64,000 nt of DNA, taken from contig CANTUZ010000004.1 of assembly GCA_947846985.1 (NCBI GenBank), forward strand, positions 1,674,001 to 1,738,000, in the 5' to 3' direction. A model generated the notes under the pieces. It did not search any database, was not told the origin of the DNA, and worked only from the letters and a program-made list of their open reading frames with translations. This document shows, piece after piece, positions 9,691-20,013 of the stretch. Position numbers and translations under genes: made by a program. Position 1 is the first letter of the stretch. Each line of letters opens with the position of its first letter. Source of the DNA: Fratercula arctica (taxonomy: Eukaryota > Chordata > Aves > Charadriiformes > Alcidae).

Positions 9691-11770
9691 GCACAACAGG
9701 GCGGGGGGGGGGAACTGGCCGAGCCAAGTGCCCGCTGCCTGCCCTGCGCCGGCCCGTCCCCGTCCGGCCGCCCCGACCCCTCCAGGGGCTCCTCTGTCCC
9801 CAGCCCCGCGCAGGAGAAATCCAGGGATCTCCCGGCCGGAGCCGGGGGTTCGGGGGGCAGACGCGATGCCCCCGGCCCCGAGTCACTCCCCGGCCCCGTC
9901 AGCCGGGGAGGAGGGGGCTGAGAGGGGGCCCGTATTGTATCGGTGCCTCACTGCTCCCTGGCCCACAGCTCTCCCGATAATCCATCTCCCCGGTTCGGCG
10001 CTTCCAGCCGGAAAACGCCTTTCTCCGCTCTGCGCAGAGACACGGACGGGCCCCGGCTGCCCCGGGCAGGTTTGAGCCCGGAACCCGGCTGCTCCCCCCA
10101 GCCCCTCCCACGGCGGCGCACCCCCCCCCGCAGCAATAGATACACACACGAGTGGGGAAATGTATATTAAAAACCGCATCTAAAGCTCCGTCCCTCGGGC
10201 AACGCTCGCTCCATCCCGGCCGCTCGCCCGGAGCCGCCTTTTGCCCGTTCCCCCGCGTTCCTCCCCCAGTTTGGGGCGTTTCTCTGGAATCCCCCCAGGG
10301 CCAAAGCGCGTCCCCGAGGCCGGGCGGGGGCTCCGGCAGGGGAAGGACCCCCCGTGTCCCACGGCAGCCCCCCCCCCAGCTCCCCCCCCTCCCCTTACCG
10401 TGCTGCGGGGGCAGCGATGGAGCCGTCGCTCTCTCTGCCGGGGGGGCCGGGGAGCAGGAGGGACCCCCCGCAGCCCAGCCCGCCCCCGGGCCGAGCCCGG
10501 AGCAGGCTCAGAAGAGCCGCCCCCAGGCGGGGGGAGCCCGGGAATCCCCCCCGCGGGGCTGCTGCCGCCGTTAATGAGGAGTTCGGGAAAGGGCTCGTTA
10601 AAGGAGAAGCTGCTGCCTGGGCCCAGCGTCCGCCCCCCCCCCGCGGGGGCGCGCGCACGAGACACACCCCCCGCGCGGGGACACACACGCGCTCAGGCGC
10701 TGGAGTTAATCACATCCGTCATTTAATCGCGAGGCCCCGCAGCAAGGACGGCCCGGGCCGGTGCCTCCAAAGGGAGGGAGCCCGAGCAAAGGGGTCCCCG
10801 GGCAGCGGTTCCCTCGTGCCCCACGCGCCCCCCTCACGCGCTCTCCACGGGCGTCCAACGGCGACTTTTGGTGCGGGGTCTTCTCGCGTCTCCTCGGGTT
10901 CCTGCCCCGGGCCCGGGCGGGCTCTGCTCTGGCCCGTGGGCAGTTTCCATCGGGGCTTGGAGCCTCCGTGTCTCCTGGTTGACGTTCCTCGGGCCCCTGC
11001 CCTCGCTGGCAGGGCCTGGGGCACCGGAGAGTCCTGGGCTGGGGAGAAACACGACCAAACCCTGGGGGTGACGCCGACCCCTGTCCCGGGGGAAAAGGGG
11101 GAACCCAGCAGGAACCGGCTGCTGGGAAACCACCCAGAAGAAGGACTTTCCCCTGGCCCAGGGCCAGCAAATCCCTTCCCTCAGGCTCAGGAGAGCCACA
11201 AACAGCACAAATCGCCCCAAACCATAACCCTGAGTTACAATTCTACTTACAACTGGCCAACGCCACCAGCGGGGCTCTGGGTCACCCCGTGGCTGGTCCC
11301 ACAGCCCCAAAACGCTGCCCGAGGACTCGTGGGGGGCCCGGGGCAAGTCCCCACAGCCAGGCACGAGCCCAGGCGACTCCAGGAACCCTCGGAGAGCCAC
11401 CTCGGAGCCAACCCGGGGAGCAGGACTGGTCTCCTCAGCATGGCCAGGCCCCTCACAGCCCCTCTGCAGGGCCCACAGGGACCCCCACGGCCAGCGCCGG
11501 GGACCCGCTGCCGCAGGAGGGGGACACGGGCTCCAGCCACCCCCGCCCCCAGGAGATGGGGGGCTTCAGGCAGCCCAGGGGAGGGAGGGCAGCAGCAAAA
11601 CCAACATCATGACTGGAGTCAACCACTCACTATCCCTTCCTGCACTCACCCCAGCCCAAAAGTACCCTCACGCCACATCCACCATCACATCCCCCCCCCA
11701 GGTGAGGGTCATTTCCTATCAGCATCATCCAGGGAGGGCCCACACCTGTGGGGCTGCCCCAGGGGCTGCT
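9690..11770. other. GC-rich sequence, no gene recognised
   Basis: CpG-rich between about 9700 and 10700, less so afterwards. The long + strand open frame across 10354-11922 is Pro/Gly/Arg-rich, ends in a poly-Lys translation of an A tract and has no recognisable domain. A CpG-island promoter is possible, but nothing decides its direction. Confidence 0.45.
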
Positions 11771-11776
11771 GGGAGG

Positions 11777-11794
11777 GAAAAAAGGGGGGGGAAG

Positions 11795-11835
<41 letters not shown>

Positions 11836-12180
11836 AAAAAAGAAAAGAAAAAGAAAAAAGAAAAAAAAAAAGAAAAAAGGGAAAAAAAAGAAAAAAAACC
11901 CAGACCTCCCCACCAGACTTAAAAGGAAAAAAAAGTGAAAAATAAGAAGAAAAAAAGGAAAAAACAGAAAACCCCAGAAAAAAAAGTTTAAAAAAAAAAA
12001 AAAAGAAAACGAAGAGATAAAAGTAAAAAAACAGGGTGTGTGGTAAAAAAGTTTAAAAAACCGGAAGAAACAGATTAAAAAAAAAAAAAAAGAACGATGA
12101 TAAAAAGGGAAAAAATAATAAGATTAAAAGTACTAAAATATAAAAGCGTAAGAATAAAAAGTGGAGGTGCAAAAGAAGCA
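11777..12180. repeat. A-rich purine tract
   Basis: A nearly pure A run from about 11797 to 11833 is followed by AAAAAG/AAAAGG-type sequence for a further 350 bases, with few pyrimidines on the + strand. Confidence 0.9.
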
Positions 12181-12189
12181 GAATGAGTG

Positions 12190-12600
12190 ACAGACCTACC
12201 TGTCCCGTCCCCGCCCCCCCCCCCCCCCGCTGTGGGTAGTGGGGAAAAAGCAAAACTGACCCCGCGACGCCCAAGGGGGGGGGAACCACCAAAAAAACCA
12301 ACCACCACAAAGAACACCCAACCACCCCCCCCCCCCCAAACCACACCAAAAAATAAACAAGCAAAAGAGGAGAAAAGCAGCAGCAAATTCCCCCTGAGCT
12401 GCTGAAAACCAGCAGAACCACAGAAGCACCGCAAAACTTGCCCCCCCCCCCCACCAACAGAGCGAGGGGGCCTTGGGGCCGTGGGGTGGGGGGGAGGCAG
12501 CGGGGGCCCCCCCCCCGGGGAGTGCTGGGGACGGGGGGCTCAAGGGAGTGGGACAGGTTCGGGGGGGACGGACAGTGCTGTGTTGGGGGGGGAGGGGGCA
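12190..12600. other. C- and G-homopolymer-rich sequence
   Basis: Runs of 10-14 C or G (for example near 12215, 12325, 12441 and 12510) separated by A-rich or mixed sequence. Runs of this kind are prone to sequencing and assembly error. No gene is seen. Confidence 0.6.
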
Positions 12601-13190
12601 TATTATGTGATGGTGGAGCATCATTGTAATGGGGGGGGCACTGCTGTGATGGGGGACATCGGTGTGATGGGGGGGACACTGCTGTGATGGGGACATCGGT
12701 GTGATGGGGGGACATCGGCGTGATGGGGGACATCGGTGTGATGGGGGGACACTGCTGTGATGGGGGACATCAGTGTGATGGGGGGACACTGCTGTGATGG
12801 GGGACATCAGTGTGATGGGCGAGCATAACTGTGATGGGGGGGCATTGGTTTCATGGGGGGGACATTGCTGTGATGGGGGGACGTGGGTGTGATGGGGGAC
12901 ATCAGTGTGGTTGGGGGGGCAGGCATCACTGTGATGGGGGGGGTCATTGCTGTGATGGGGGGGGCCATTGCTGTGATGGGGGGGGCATCGCTGTGTGGAG
13001 GAACACTGCTGTGATGGGGGACATCCCTGTGATGGGGGGGGGCATCGGGACATCGCTGTGATGGGGGATATTGGTGTGATGGGGACATCCCTGTGATGGG
13101 GGGGGAATCGCTGTGATGGGGGGACATTGCTCTGATAGTGGGGACATCAGTGTGATGGGGACATCGCTGTGACGGGGGTTGATAAATAAC
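12600..13190. repeat. G-rich minisatellite, unit about 18-20 bp
   Basis: Units like TGTGATGGGGGACATCGG alternate with TGTGATGGGGGGACACTGC, giving a two-unit period of about 37 bases through most of the array. Each unit has a run of 4-8 G on the + strand. The His/Pro/Ser open frames on the - strand are its translation. Confidence 0.95.
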
Positions 13191-15940
13191 TGGGGCGACG
13201 CAGTGGGGGGGGGGACGGAGCCAGCCCGGCCCCGAGAGCCCCCCCACGGCGGGGCAGGATGGGGTTTCACCCCATTTTTTCCCCCCCTGTGGCAGCCCCG
13301 GTCCCTGGGGCTGGGGGCAGAGGCACAGCCCCCCCCAGACCCTTTTCCCGGGGGCGATGGCACAGGGCGATGCGCCGGTGTCCCCGCAGCGTTCCGGGGG
13401 GCCATTCCCCGGGGGTCGGGGGGGGGTCTCTCATTTTCCAGGCTCCGTCTGGTTTTATCCCGACCGGTGCCTTCGCCTGGGGGGGGCCCGAGCAGGGGCA
13501 CGGACCGTGCAGGCGCCACCAAACCCCCCCGAGATGCGGATTTCTCCCATCGCCCTCCCCGTTTCTGTTAAAAATAACCCCCAATGGACACCCCCCCCCC
13601 CCAGAGCAGGGAATGGGGCAGCAGCTGCCATCGGGGGGGCTCAGGGGGCTTGGGGGGGCACAGGCTGTTCCCGGCTCCTGCAGCATCCCCATCCCCTACC
13701 CCCCCCGGGGTGTCCTGTGGCACCCACGCTGGTGGCCACACTGGCCACCTTCCCAGCGATGGGCCGGAGCCCCCCGCTCGCCCCGGCCACCTCCTGCTGC
13801 AGCGGCGGCTGCGTGTCCCCCCCCAAAACCCCGGGGCAGTTTGAGGGGTGCCCAAACCCCCCCGATTCCATCCGTCCAGCACAGCCTGGGGGGTGCCCCT
13901 GGCCCAGGGGGGCTTTGGGGGGGCTGCTCCCCGTGGGGAGGGTCTCGGGGTGCAGAAGGGGCCGGTGGTGACGCACCATGACGTCACGGCGCCGGGTGGT
14001 GATGCAATCCCAGAGCGGGGGGCTTTGCCCCAGTGACACCCCCCCCCCCAGAGCAGAGCTGCCCCCCGGGGCCCCGTCCCCGTCCGTGGGTTTGGGGGGG
14101 GGTTTCCCAAAGTGACGGTTATTGGGGAGTGACAGCAGCGTCTGTAGAGGTTTGTGGGAGCCAACGCGGCGGGGGGGAACCGGCACCTCGCGCGGGGGGA
14201 GCGGGGGTTATTCTTTAATGAAAAAAAGGAGATTTCTTCCAGTAGCAGGGGCCGTTCCAATTACAAGCTGATTTTTCGGGTTATTTTCCGGTTATTCGCG
14301 TCTCGGAGGCCCCCCCAGGACATCGTGCTGGAGCGCTTTACCGGGGACGCGATGAGGGAAGAGGGAGAGGCGCTGATCCCTACGGCGCAGAAATCCGCTC
14401 GGCGTCGCCGGGAAGCGATTCCGCGGCGCTCGGACATGGGGGCAGCCGCTGGCTTTGCCCCAGGAAAAAAAAAGATTTTTTCCGTCCTCTTTCCAGTCGA
14501 AGCTCAAACGTGCGGCTGTGTCTCCATGGCTCCCCTCCAAAGGCCCTCCAGAGAAGTGTTTGTCCTTATTAACGCTAACGAAGGTTGCCCTTTCGGGGTG
14601 AGAAATCAGCCTTTTGTACAAGCTCCGTATTTCTTACCCCTTCGAGAGGCCACACCGGCCGCTTGAGTCCCCATCCTCGTGCGTATTTCCGCTTCTCCCT
14701 CCTTTTTCTTGCTCCCGAAGTAAAACACACGAAGCGAGGGGGGCCGGGGGGGAAATTCCAAGTTGAGGGGAAAAAAAAAAAAAAAAAGAAAAAAAAAAAA
14801 AGAAAAAAAAAGGGGGGAAAAATCCTTTCTGACATGGGTTTCAATCAGGACTACTCAGGTTTTGGCGGGATAATAAACCCCATAAACCCCCAGCTATTCA
14901 TTTTTTTGGGGAGGAATATGGGCTTTTGGGTTTTGTTTTGTTTTTTTCTGCGGGTGGGCACCCCCTGAGCCGCCGCTGGGTGGGGACGGGAGGGAGAACC
15001 GCCACCTCCCTGGCAAATACGCAGCTTTTCAGTGCGTGCAGTGGGTGTTTTACGTCGAGGCTTGGGGATTTTCTCCTTAGAGGGGGATTTCCCCCTCTCC
15101 GATCCTTCATGGACTTTTCCTGCCGAAAATACGAGACCGGAGAGAGGGGAAACCTCGTATATGGGGCGTTTTATGTACATACCGTACGTCTCCTGTAATT
15201 TGGCATCATAGACACGCACCTTCCAGAAGCATCCGAGCCGGGGAGGGGGGGGGCACACAGAGAGGCACCTTGAAGAACCCAGACACCCGTTATCCCGATT
15301 TTTGTTCCAAACCAGCTGGACGGGTGGCCATTCAGCAGCCGTAGTCACTAAAGAGAGGGAATATTTGTGTTTAGACCCAAACAGCCCATTCCCCGGGGTT
15401 TCCTCCCCAAGCGCAGCGTCGTCAAACCCTCCTCCGATCTCCGGTGGCCCCGAACCCTCCCCCCAGTAGCCACCCTACGCCATTCTTCCTGGTTTTATTA
15501 TTCCCCAGGTCTAAAACCACCAGTCTGCCTGCCCATGGGAAGCCACCCAGGAGGAGCCGGTTTCATCAGCAAACAGCACAAACCCGGGGCAAATTTTGCT
15601 GGATATTTATTTTTTCAGCAGCCGGGGGCCACGTTGCCCGCCGCCTGCCGTCCCCAGGCTGGATAAATAAGCTGCTCCTGACCCCGGTGGCTCCGTGGTC
15701 CGCTCTGGTGGGAGTCGGCCTGACCCAACGCCGGTGGAACACGGTGACGGCGGAGCAGGGCCACCGTCACCTCGCCGTGTCCCCACCCCATCACCGCTCT
15801 GGCGGGGGGTGGAATTTGCTGTGCTTGCCCCCCTAAAAGCGGTGCCTCCTTCCTCGCACGGGGGCTGGGAGGACCATTCCCCATCCGTCACGGGTAGGAA
15901 GACCCTTCCCGAGGTCCCCCCAAGCGGCGCATCCCCGTTT
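13190..15940. other. GC upstream flank, no gene seen
   Basis: GC-rich with frequent C or G runs to about 14100, then more balanced. An A-rich microsatellite lies at about 14768-14812. The 170-codon + strand open frame at 14154-14666 shows no recognisable family and no neighbouring splice support. Confidence 0.5.
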
Positions 15941-15946
15941 CGCCGA

Positions 15947-15959
15947 GTTAATGATTAAA
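15947..15959. promoter_or_regulatory. HNF1-type site upstream of GC
   Basis: GTTAATGATTAAA matches the HNF1 consensus GTTAATNATTAAC at 12 of 13 positions and lies about 130 bases upstream of the TATA box. HNF1 control of the liver-expressed GC promoter is established in mammals; the same role here is inferred. Confidence 0.65.
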
Positions 15960-16038
15960 ATTGGTCCGATTTTGGAGGCGCCGGCGGTCAGGCTGTGGCG
16001 GGCAGGCCAAGGATGCTCGCCCTCTGCCCTGCCGCCGG

Positions 16039-16052
16039 GATTAATCATTCAC
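16039..16052 (-). promoter_or_regulatory. Second HNF1-like site near the GC TATA box
   Basis: On the - strand this reads GTGAATGATTAATC, with two or three departures from the HNF1 consensus. It lies about 25 bases upstream of the TATA box, where a liver-type activator site would be expected. Confidence 0.45.
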
Positions 16053-16074
16053 CCGGCCGTGGGCACGACCTCCC

Positions 16075-16080
16075 TATAAA
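16075..16080 (+). promoter_or_regulatory. TATA box of GC
   Basis: TATAAA lies 60 bases before the GC start codon. A start of transcription near 16105 would give a 5' UTR of roughly 35 bases. This is inferred from position only. Confidence 0.7.
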
Positions 16081-16139
16081 CGCCGGGATGGGTCTCCCGG
16101 CACCGATTCTCATCAGGAGGAGGGAAACCAGCCCCGAAG

Positions 16140-16197
16140 ATGAGGCCAGCCCTCGCCCTGCTGCTGCTTTTGGCCGCCACGCGTGCCATGCACCGAG
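16140..16197 (+). CDS. GC: GC coding exon 1 (signal peptide)
   Basis: Starts at the ATG 60 bases after the TATA box and encodes MRPALALLLLLAATRAMHR plus one base of a Gly codon; donor GTAAGG. Leu-rich core and small residues before the probable cleavage (TRA, then MHRG) fit a secretory signal. Confidence 0.95.
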
Positions 16198-19100
16198 GTA
16201 AGGGCATTTCTCCCGCGCCGGGGGCTTTGACGTCCCCCGGGGAACAAGGGGGACGAGGTGGGGGGGGGTGGTCCAGCAGCTCCAACATTTTTTTGGTGGC
16301 CTCCCCTCTCCCCACCCCGCTGCCAAATGGCCGGGCAGGAATCAGAGGGAGGGAAGGGAAGGTGAGGGGGGATGGTTTGGTACCCGGGACGCCCCTTGGG
16401 GTGATGCTGGAGGAGCTGGGGCGGAGGGAGGAGGAGAGGACGGCGTCGCAGGGCCCGGCTTCTTCCCATGGCAAGGGAAAAACGAGATTTTCTGAGCCCC
16501 TTCACAAGCACCGTTTCACTTTCCCACTGTTTTCCACCCCAGGGGGTGGAAAGGATGCTCTGTGCCCCCCCCCTTTCCTGCCTTCACAGCTCCGCAGGGA
16601 ATCATCCCCCTGCCGAAAAAAAAAAGACTCAAAACCCTCCAAACTTAACTTCTCTCGTACCGCTCCATGGAAATGAAAAGAAATGCGACAAATTGGTGCT
16701 TAACGGCAGGACTGGCAGCCGCTCTTCCTGCGAGGAAAGAGCCTTTTACCTGCCTTGTACCAGCACTTCCCCTTTTTTCCAGCCTGGCAAAAGCCCCTCC
16801 CCCCCCCCCCCCTTCCTTTCCCACTGGAGCAATGTGACCTTCGGTGTAACGGCGCATAACCCTTTGGTTTTGGGGAGATGACCCCGCTCCGTACTCTTCA
16901 TACCAGTCAATATACCAGTATCAGTATTTACCTTGCCGGTACCAAAGTCTAACCCACGCGGTTTGTAGCAAAAATCGATAGCATTTTTCCCGGGATGAGG
17001 GAGTCGCCGGGGATGCCTTCGCCGCTGGGGGCTCCTGCCTTCCATGGTCCTGTCTTCAAGAGCTTCCAGCACTTGTGGCCTCCAGCCTTCCATGGTCCCG
17101 TCTTCAAGAGCTCCCAGCCCTTGTGGCCTCCAGCCTTCCATGGTCCCGTCTTCAAGAGCTCCCAGCCCTTGTGGCCTCCAAACCCTGCCAAAATACCAAG
17201 CAACACCCACTTAAAATGTGGAAAAAAGTCCGTCTGGACAAGGTTTTTCGCCTGCCCCTTGCAGGGGGCGGGGGGTCACAGCATCCTTCGCTGGTCTGCA
17301 GCACCGTGCCGGCGTCTCCCCCCGGGAACCACCGCCGGCTCACACTTGAGAAAAGAAGGAACCGTGTAAAAAATAAAAAAATAAATATAACAATCCACAA
17401 ATGAATAAAGCCAGAGCCCCGCAGGCTTCGGACGGCGCGCTGTGGTGGCGTAGCATCCCTCCTTCCCGTGCTGCCGGGGGGGGAAGCACAGCGCCAGGGC
17501 GAAATAGGGAATTAAGCGGGAACAGGCTGTTGCCCAAATTATCGCTTTCCCTGGCAAAAAGCAAAAGACCCTGGTTTTTTTCCATAGATTTTTTTTCCCC
17601 CCCATGCTGTTTTGGGTTTTTTTTCCTCTGCAAGGAGCAAGGTTGCCGGCAATTGCCACCCAAAGGGAGCTGGCACTGCCACTGTTCTCCCAACGCCGGG
17701 TCCCACCACCCCGGCGAGCCAAAGCCCAAATCCTGCTCACAAAAATCCTCCTTTTTCTGCCCTCCCAGGTAAAGCTTATGTCCGGGACAAGGTCTGCCAA
17801 GAGTTCAAGATCCTGGGGAAGGAGAACTTCCGAACCCTGTAGGTACCTCCTGCCGTGTTCGCCTTCCCGGGACACTTGGTACCTAAGCCAAGACCAAAAA
17901 AACCCCACAAAATTAAATAAAAATAATACTAGAAAGGAGATTTATTCACTCCCTGCAGATGAGGACCCTGATTGCTCTGAACAGGAGAAAAGTTTGCTTC
18001 GTTGTTGAATGGCTCAAAACCAATTAGGTGCCTAAATAATTAGGAATTATTTAACAGAGCCGGTGCATGATCCCCTGGGAAAGGGCAGCCCAGCCTGAGA
18101 CCCCCCTCTGGGTCTTTCCCGGCTGTTTTCCGAGGAATACGCTGCCATTTCTTGCTGCTCCTCTCCAGCTGAGGGGGTTAAAGCCATCAGAACGACGCTG
18201 CCATGTGATTTAATTATTTTTTTTAAGAGAAACATTCCCGCCAGCTCACCCTCTCCTTGCTCCCTGCTCCCAGGACCATCATCGCCAACAGCAGGAAATA
18301 CTCCAATGCCACCTTCGAGGAGATCGCCCACCTCGTCCGCGAAATCGTCTCCTTGGCCGAAACCTGCTGCACCGAAAGTGCCGACCCCTCCTGCTACGAT
18401 GCCGGGGTGAGCCTGACCCAAACCGGGCGATGGAACCCCCCCCAAAACCGGGGCTGGGGAGGGGATGGGGAGGGGACGGGACGTCTCCCCGGCACGTAAC
18501 CTCTCCATCCCGCCAGTCCTCAGCTCTGTCGGCCAAATCCTGCAGCGGCAGCTCGCCCTTCCCATCCCACCCCGGCACGGCCGGCTGCTGCGCCCAGGAG
18601 GGGCTGGAGCAGAAGCTGTGCCTGGCCGCCCTGCGGCACCCCCCCCAGCAGCTGCCCCGCTACCTCCAGCCCTCCAACCAGGAGCTCTGCCAGGCCTTCC
18701 AGAAGGACCCCAAGGACTTTGCGGACAGGTACGGCGGGGTGGGGACAAGCCCTCGGGATGCACCCCCAGCAGCGCAGGCAGCAGGGCGAGGGGGGGGATC
18801 CTGCCCCTCTGCTCCGCTCGGGGGACACCCCCCTGCAGCGCTGCCTCCAGCTCTGGAGTCCCCAGCATCACAAGGACACGGAGCTGTTGGAGCGGGGCCG
18901 GAGGAGGCCCCGGAGCTGCTGGGAGGGCTGGAGCCCCTCTGCTGTGGGGACAGGCTGAGAGAGCTGGGGGGGTTCAGCCTGGAGAAGAGAAGGCTCCAGG
19001 GAGACCTTCCAGCCCCTGCCAGTCCCTCAAGGGGCTCCAGGAAAGCTGGGGAGGGACTCTGGAGCAGGGAGGGGAGCCGTGGGACGAGGGGGAATGGCTT

Positions 19101-19982
19101 TTAACTGGAGGAGAGGAGATTTTGATTAAAGATTAGGAAGAAATTCTTTGCTGTGAGGGGGGTGAGCCCCTGGCCCAGGTTGCCCAGAGAAGCTGTGGCT
19201 GCCCCATCCCTGGAGGGGTTCAAGGCCAGGTTGGACGGGGCTTGGAGCAACCTGGGCTGGTGGGAGGTGTCCCTGCCCGGGGCACGGGGTGGCACTGGGT
19301 GGGCTTTAAGGTCCCTTCCCACCCAAACCATCCTATGGTTTGGGTTCTATGGATTGGATTCTATGATAACGCCCAGTTGAGTCCAGGAGTGGGCTGGTGC
19401 CACCCAACACCTGGATGCCCACCAAGCAAACCTCTCCCGGTCTCATCCCTCTGCTTTTGGTGGCCAGGGGGCTACCGGTCCATCAGAGTAAAACATTAGG
19501 GCGTCCTGCACTCGCACAAGTGCCAGGAACAGGATCTTACCAAAGGGATGAGGGGTGCCATCGCCTGTGCGAGTGGCTGGAGAGGGGCCACCATTGCTTG
19601 GTGCAATGGAGAGGGCATGCCATCCCCAGGCAGCCCGAACACCCCCAAACCCCCACATCTCCTGCAGCCCAGCACCCGATGCCGGGGTGCCGGGTCTCCT
19701 TAACCCACCTCTGCCGCAGGTTTCTGCACGAGTACTCCAGCAGCTACGGCCAAGCACCCCTGCCCGTGCTCCTGGGCTCTACCACCACCTTCCTCTCCAT
19801 GGTCTCCACCTGCTGCATCTCCTCCGCGCCCACCGCCTGCTTCCTGAAGGAGGTGAGACCCTTGGGACCCCCTGGCTCATCCCCATCCCCGCTCCCCGGG
19901 GAGCCGGGCGAGCACCGTGCCGACGACCCGGGGAGGGGTGGCTGGGAAAGGCTGGCGTTTCCCTCGGAGAACACCTCCATCA

Positions 19983-20013
<31 letters not shown>

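Noticed and set aside
9089..9886. Phe/Leu/Pro-rich open frame on the - strand resembling a membrane protein
   Set aside because: It is the translation of GGAATAACAGCGGAAAAGG and AAATAAATAAA tandem repeats.
10354..11922. 522-codon open frame on the + strand
   Set aside because: Composition-driven; it ends as poly-Lys translated from an A tract and lacks any family motif.
12196..13522. His/Pro/Ser-rich open frames on the - strand
   Set aside because: Translation of the 18-20 base G-rich minisatellite; periodic and without a domain.
14154..14666. 170-codon open frame on the + strand upstream of GC
   Set aside because: No motif, no promoter or splice context, and an overlapping open frame on the opposite strand.
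18430..19136. Open frames of about 220 codons overlapping GC exon 4
   Set aside because: Only the exon 4 part is coding; the rest is intron and CR1 sequence.
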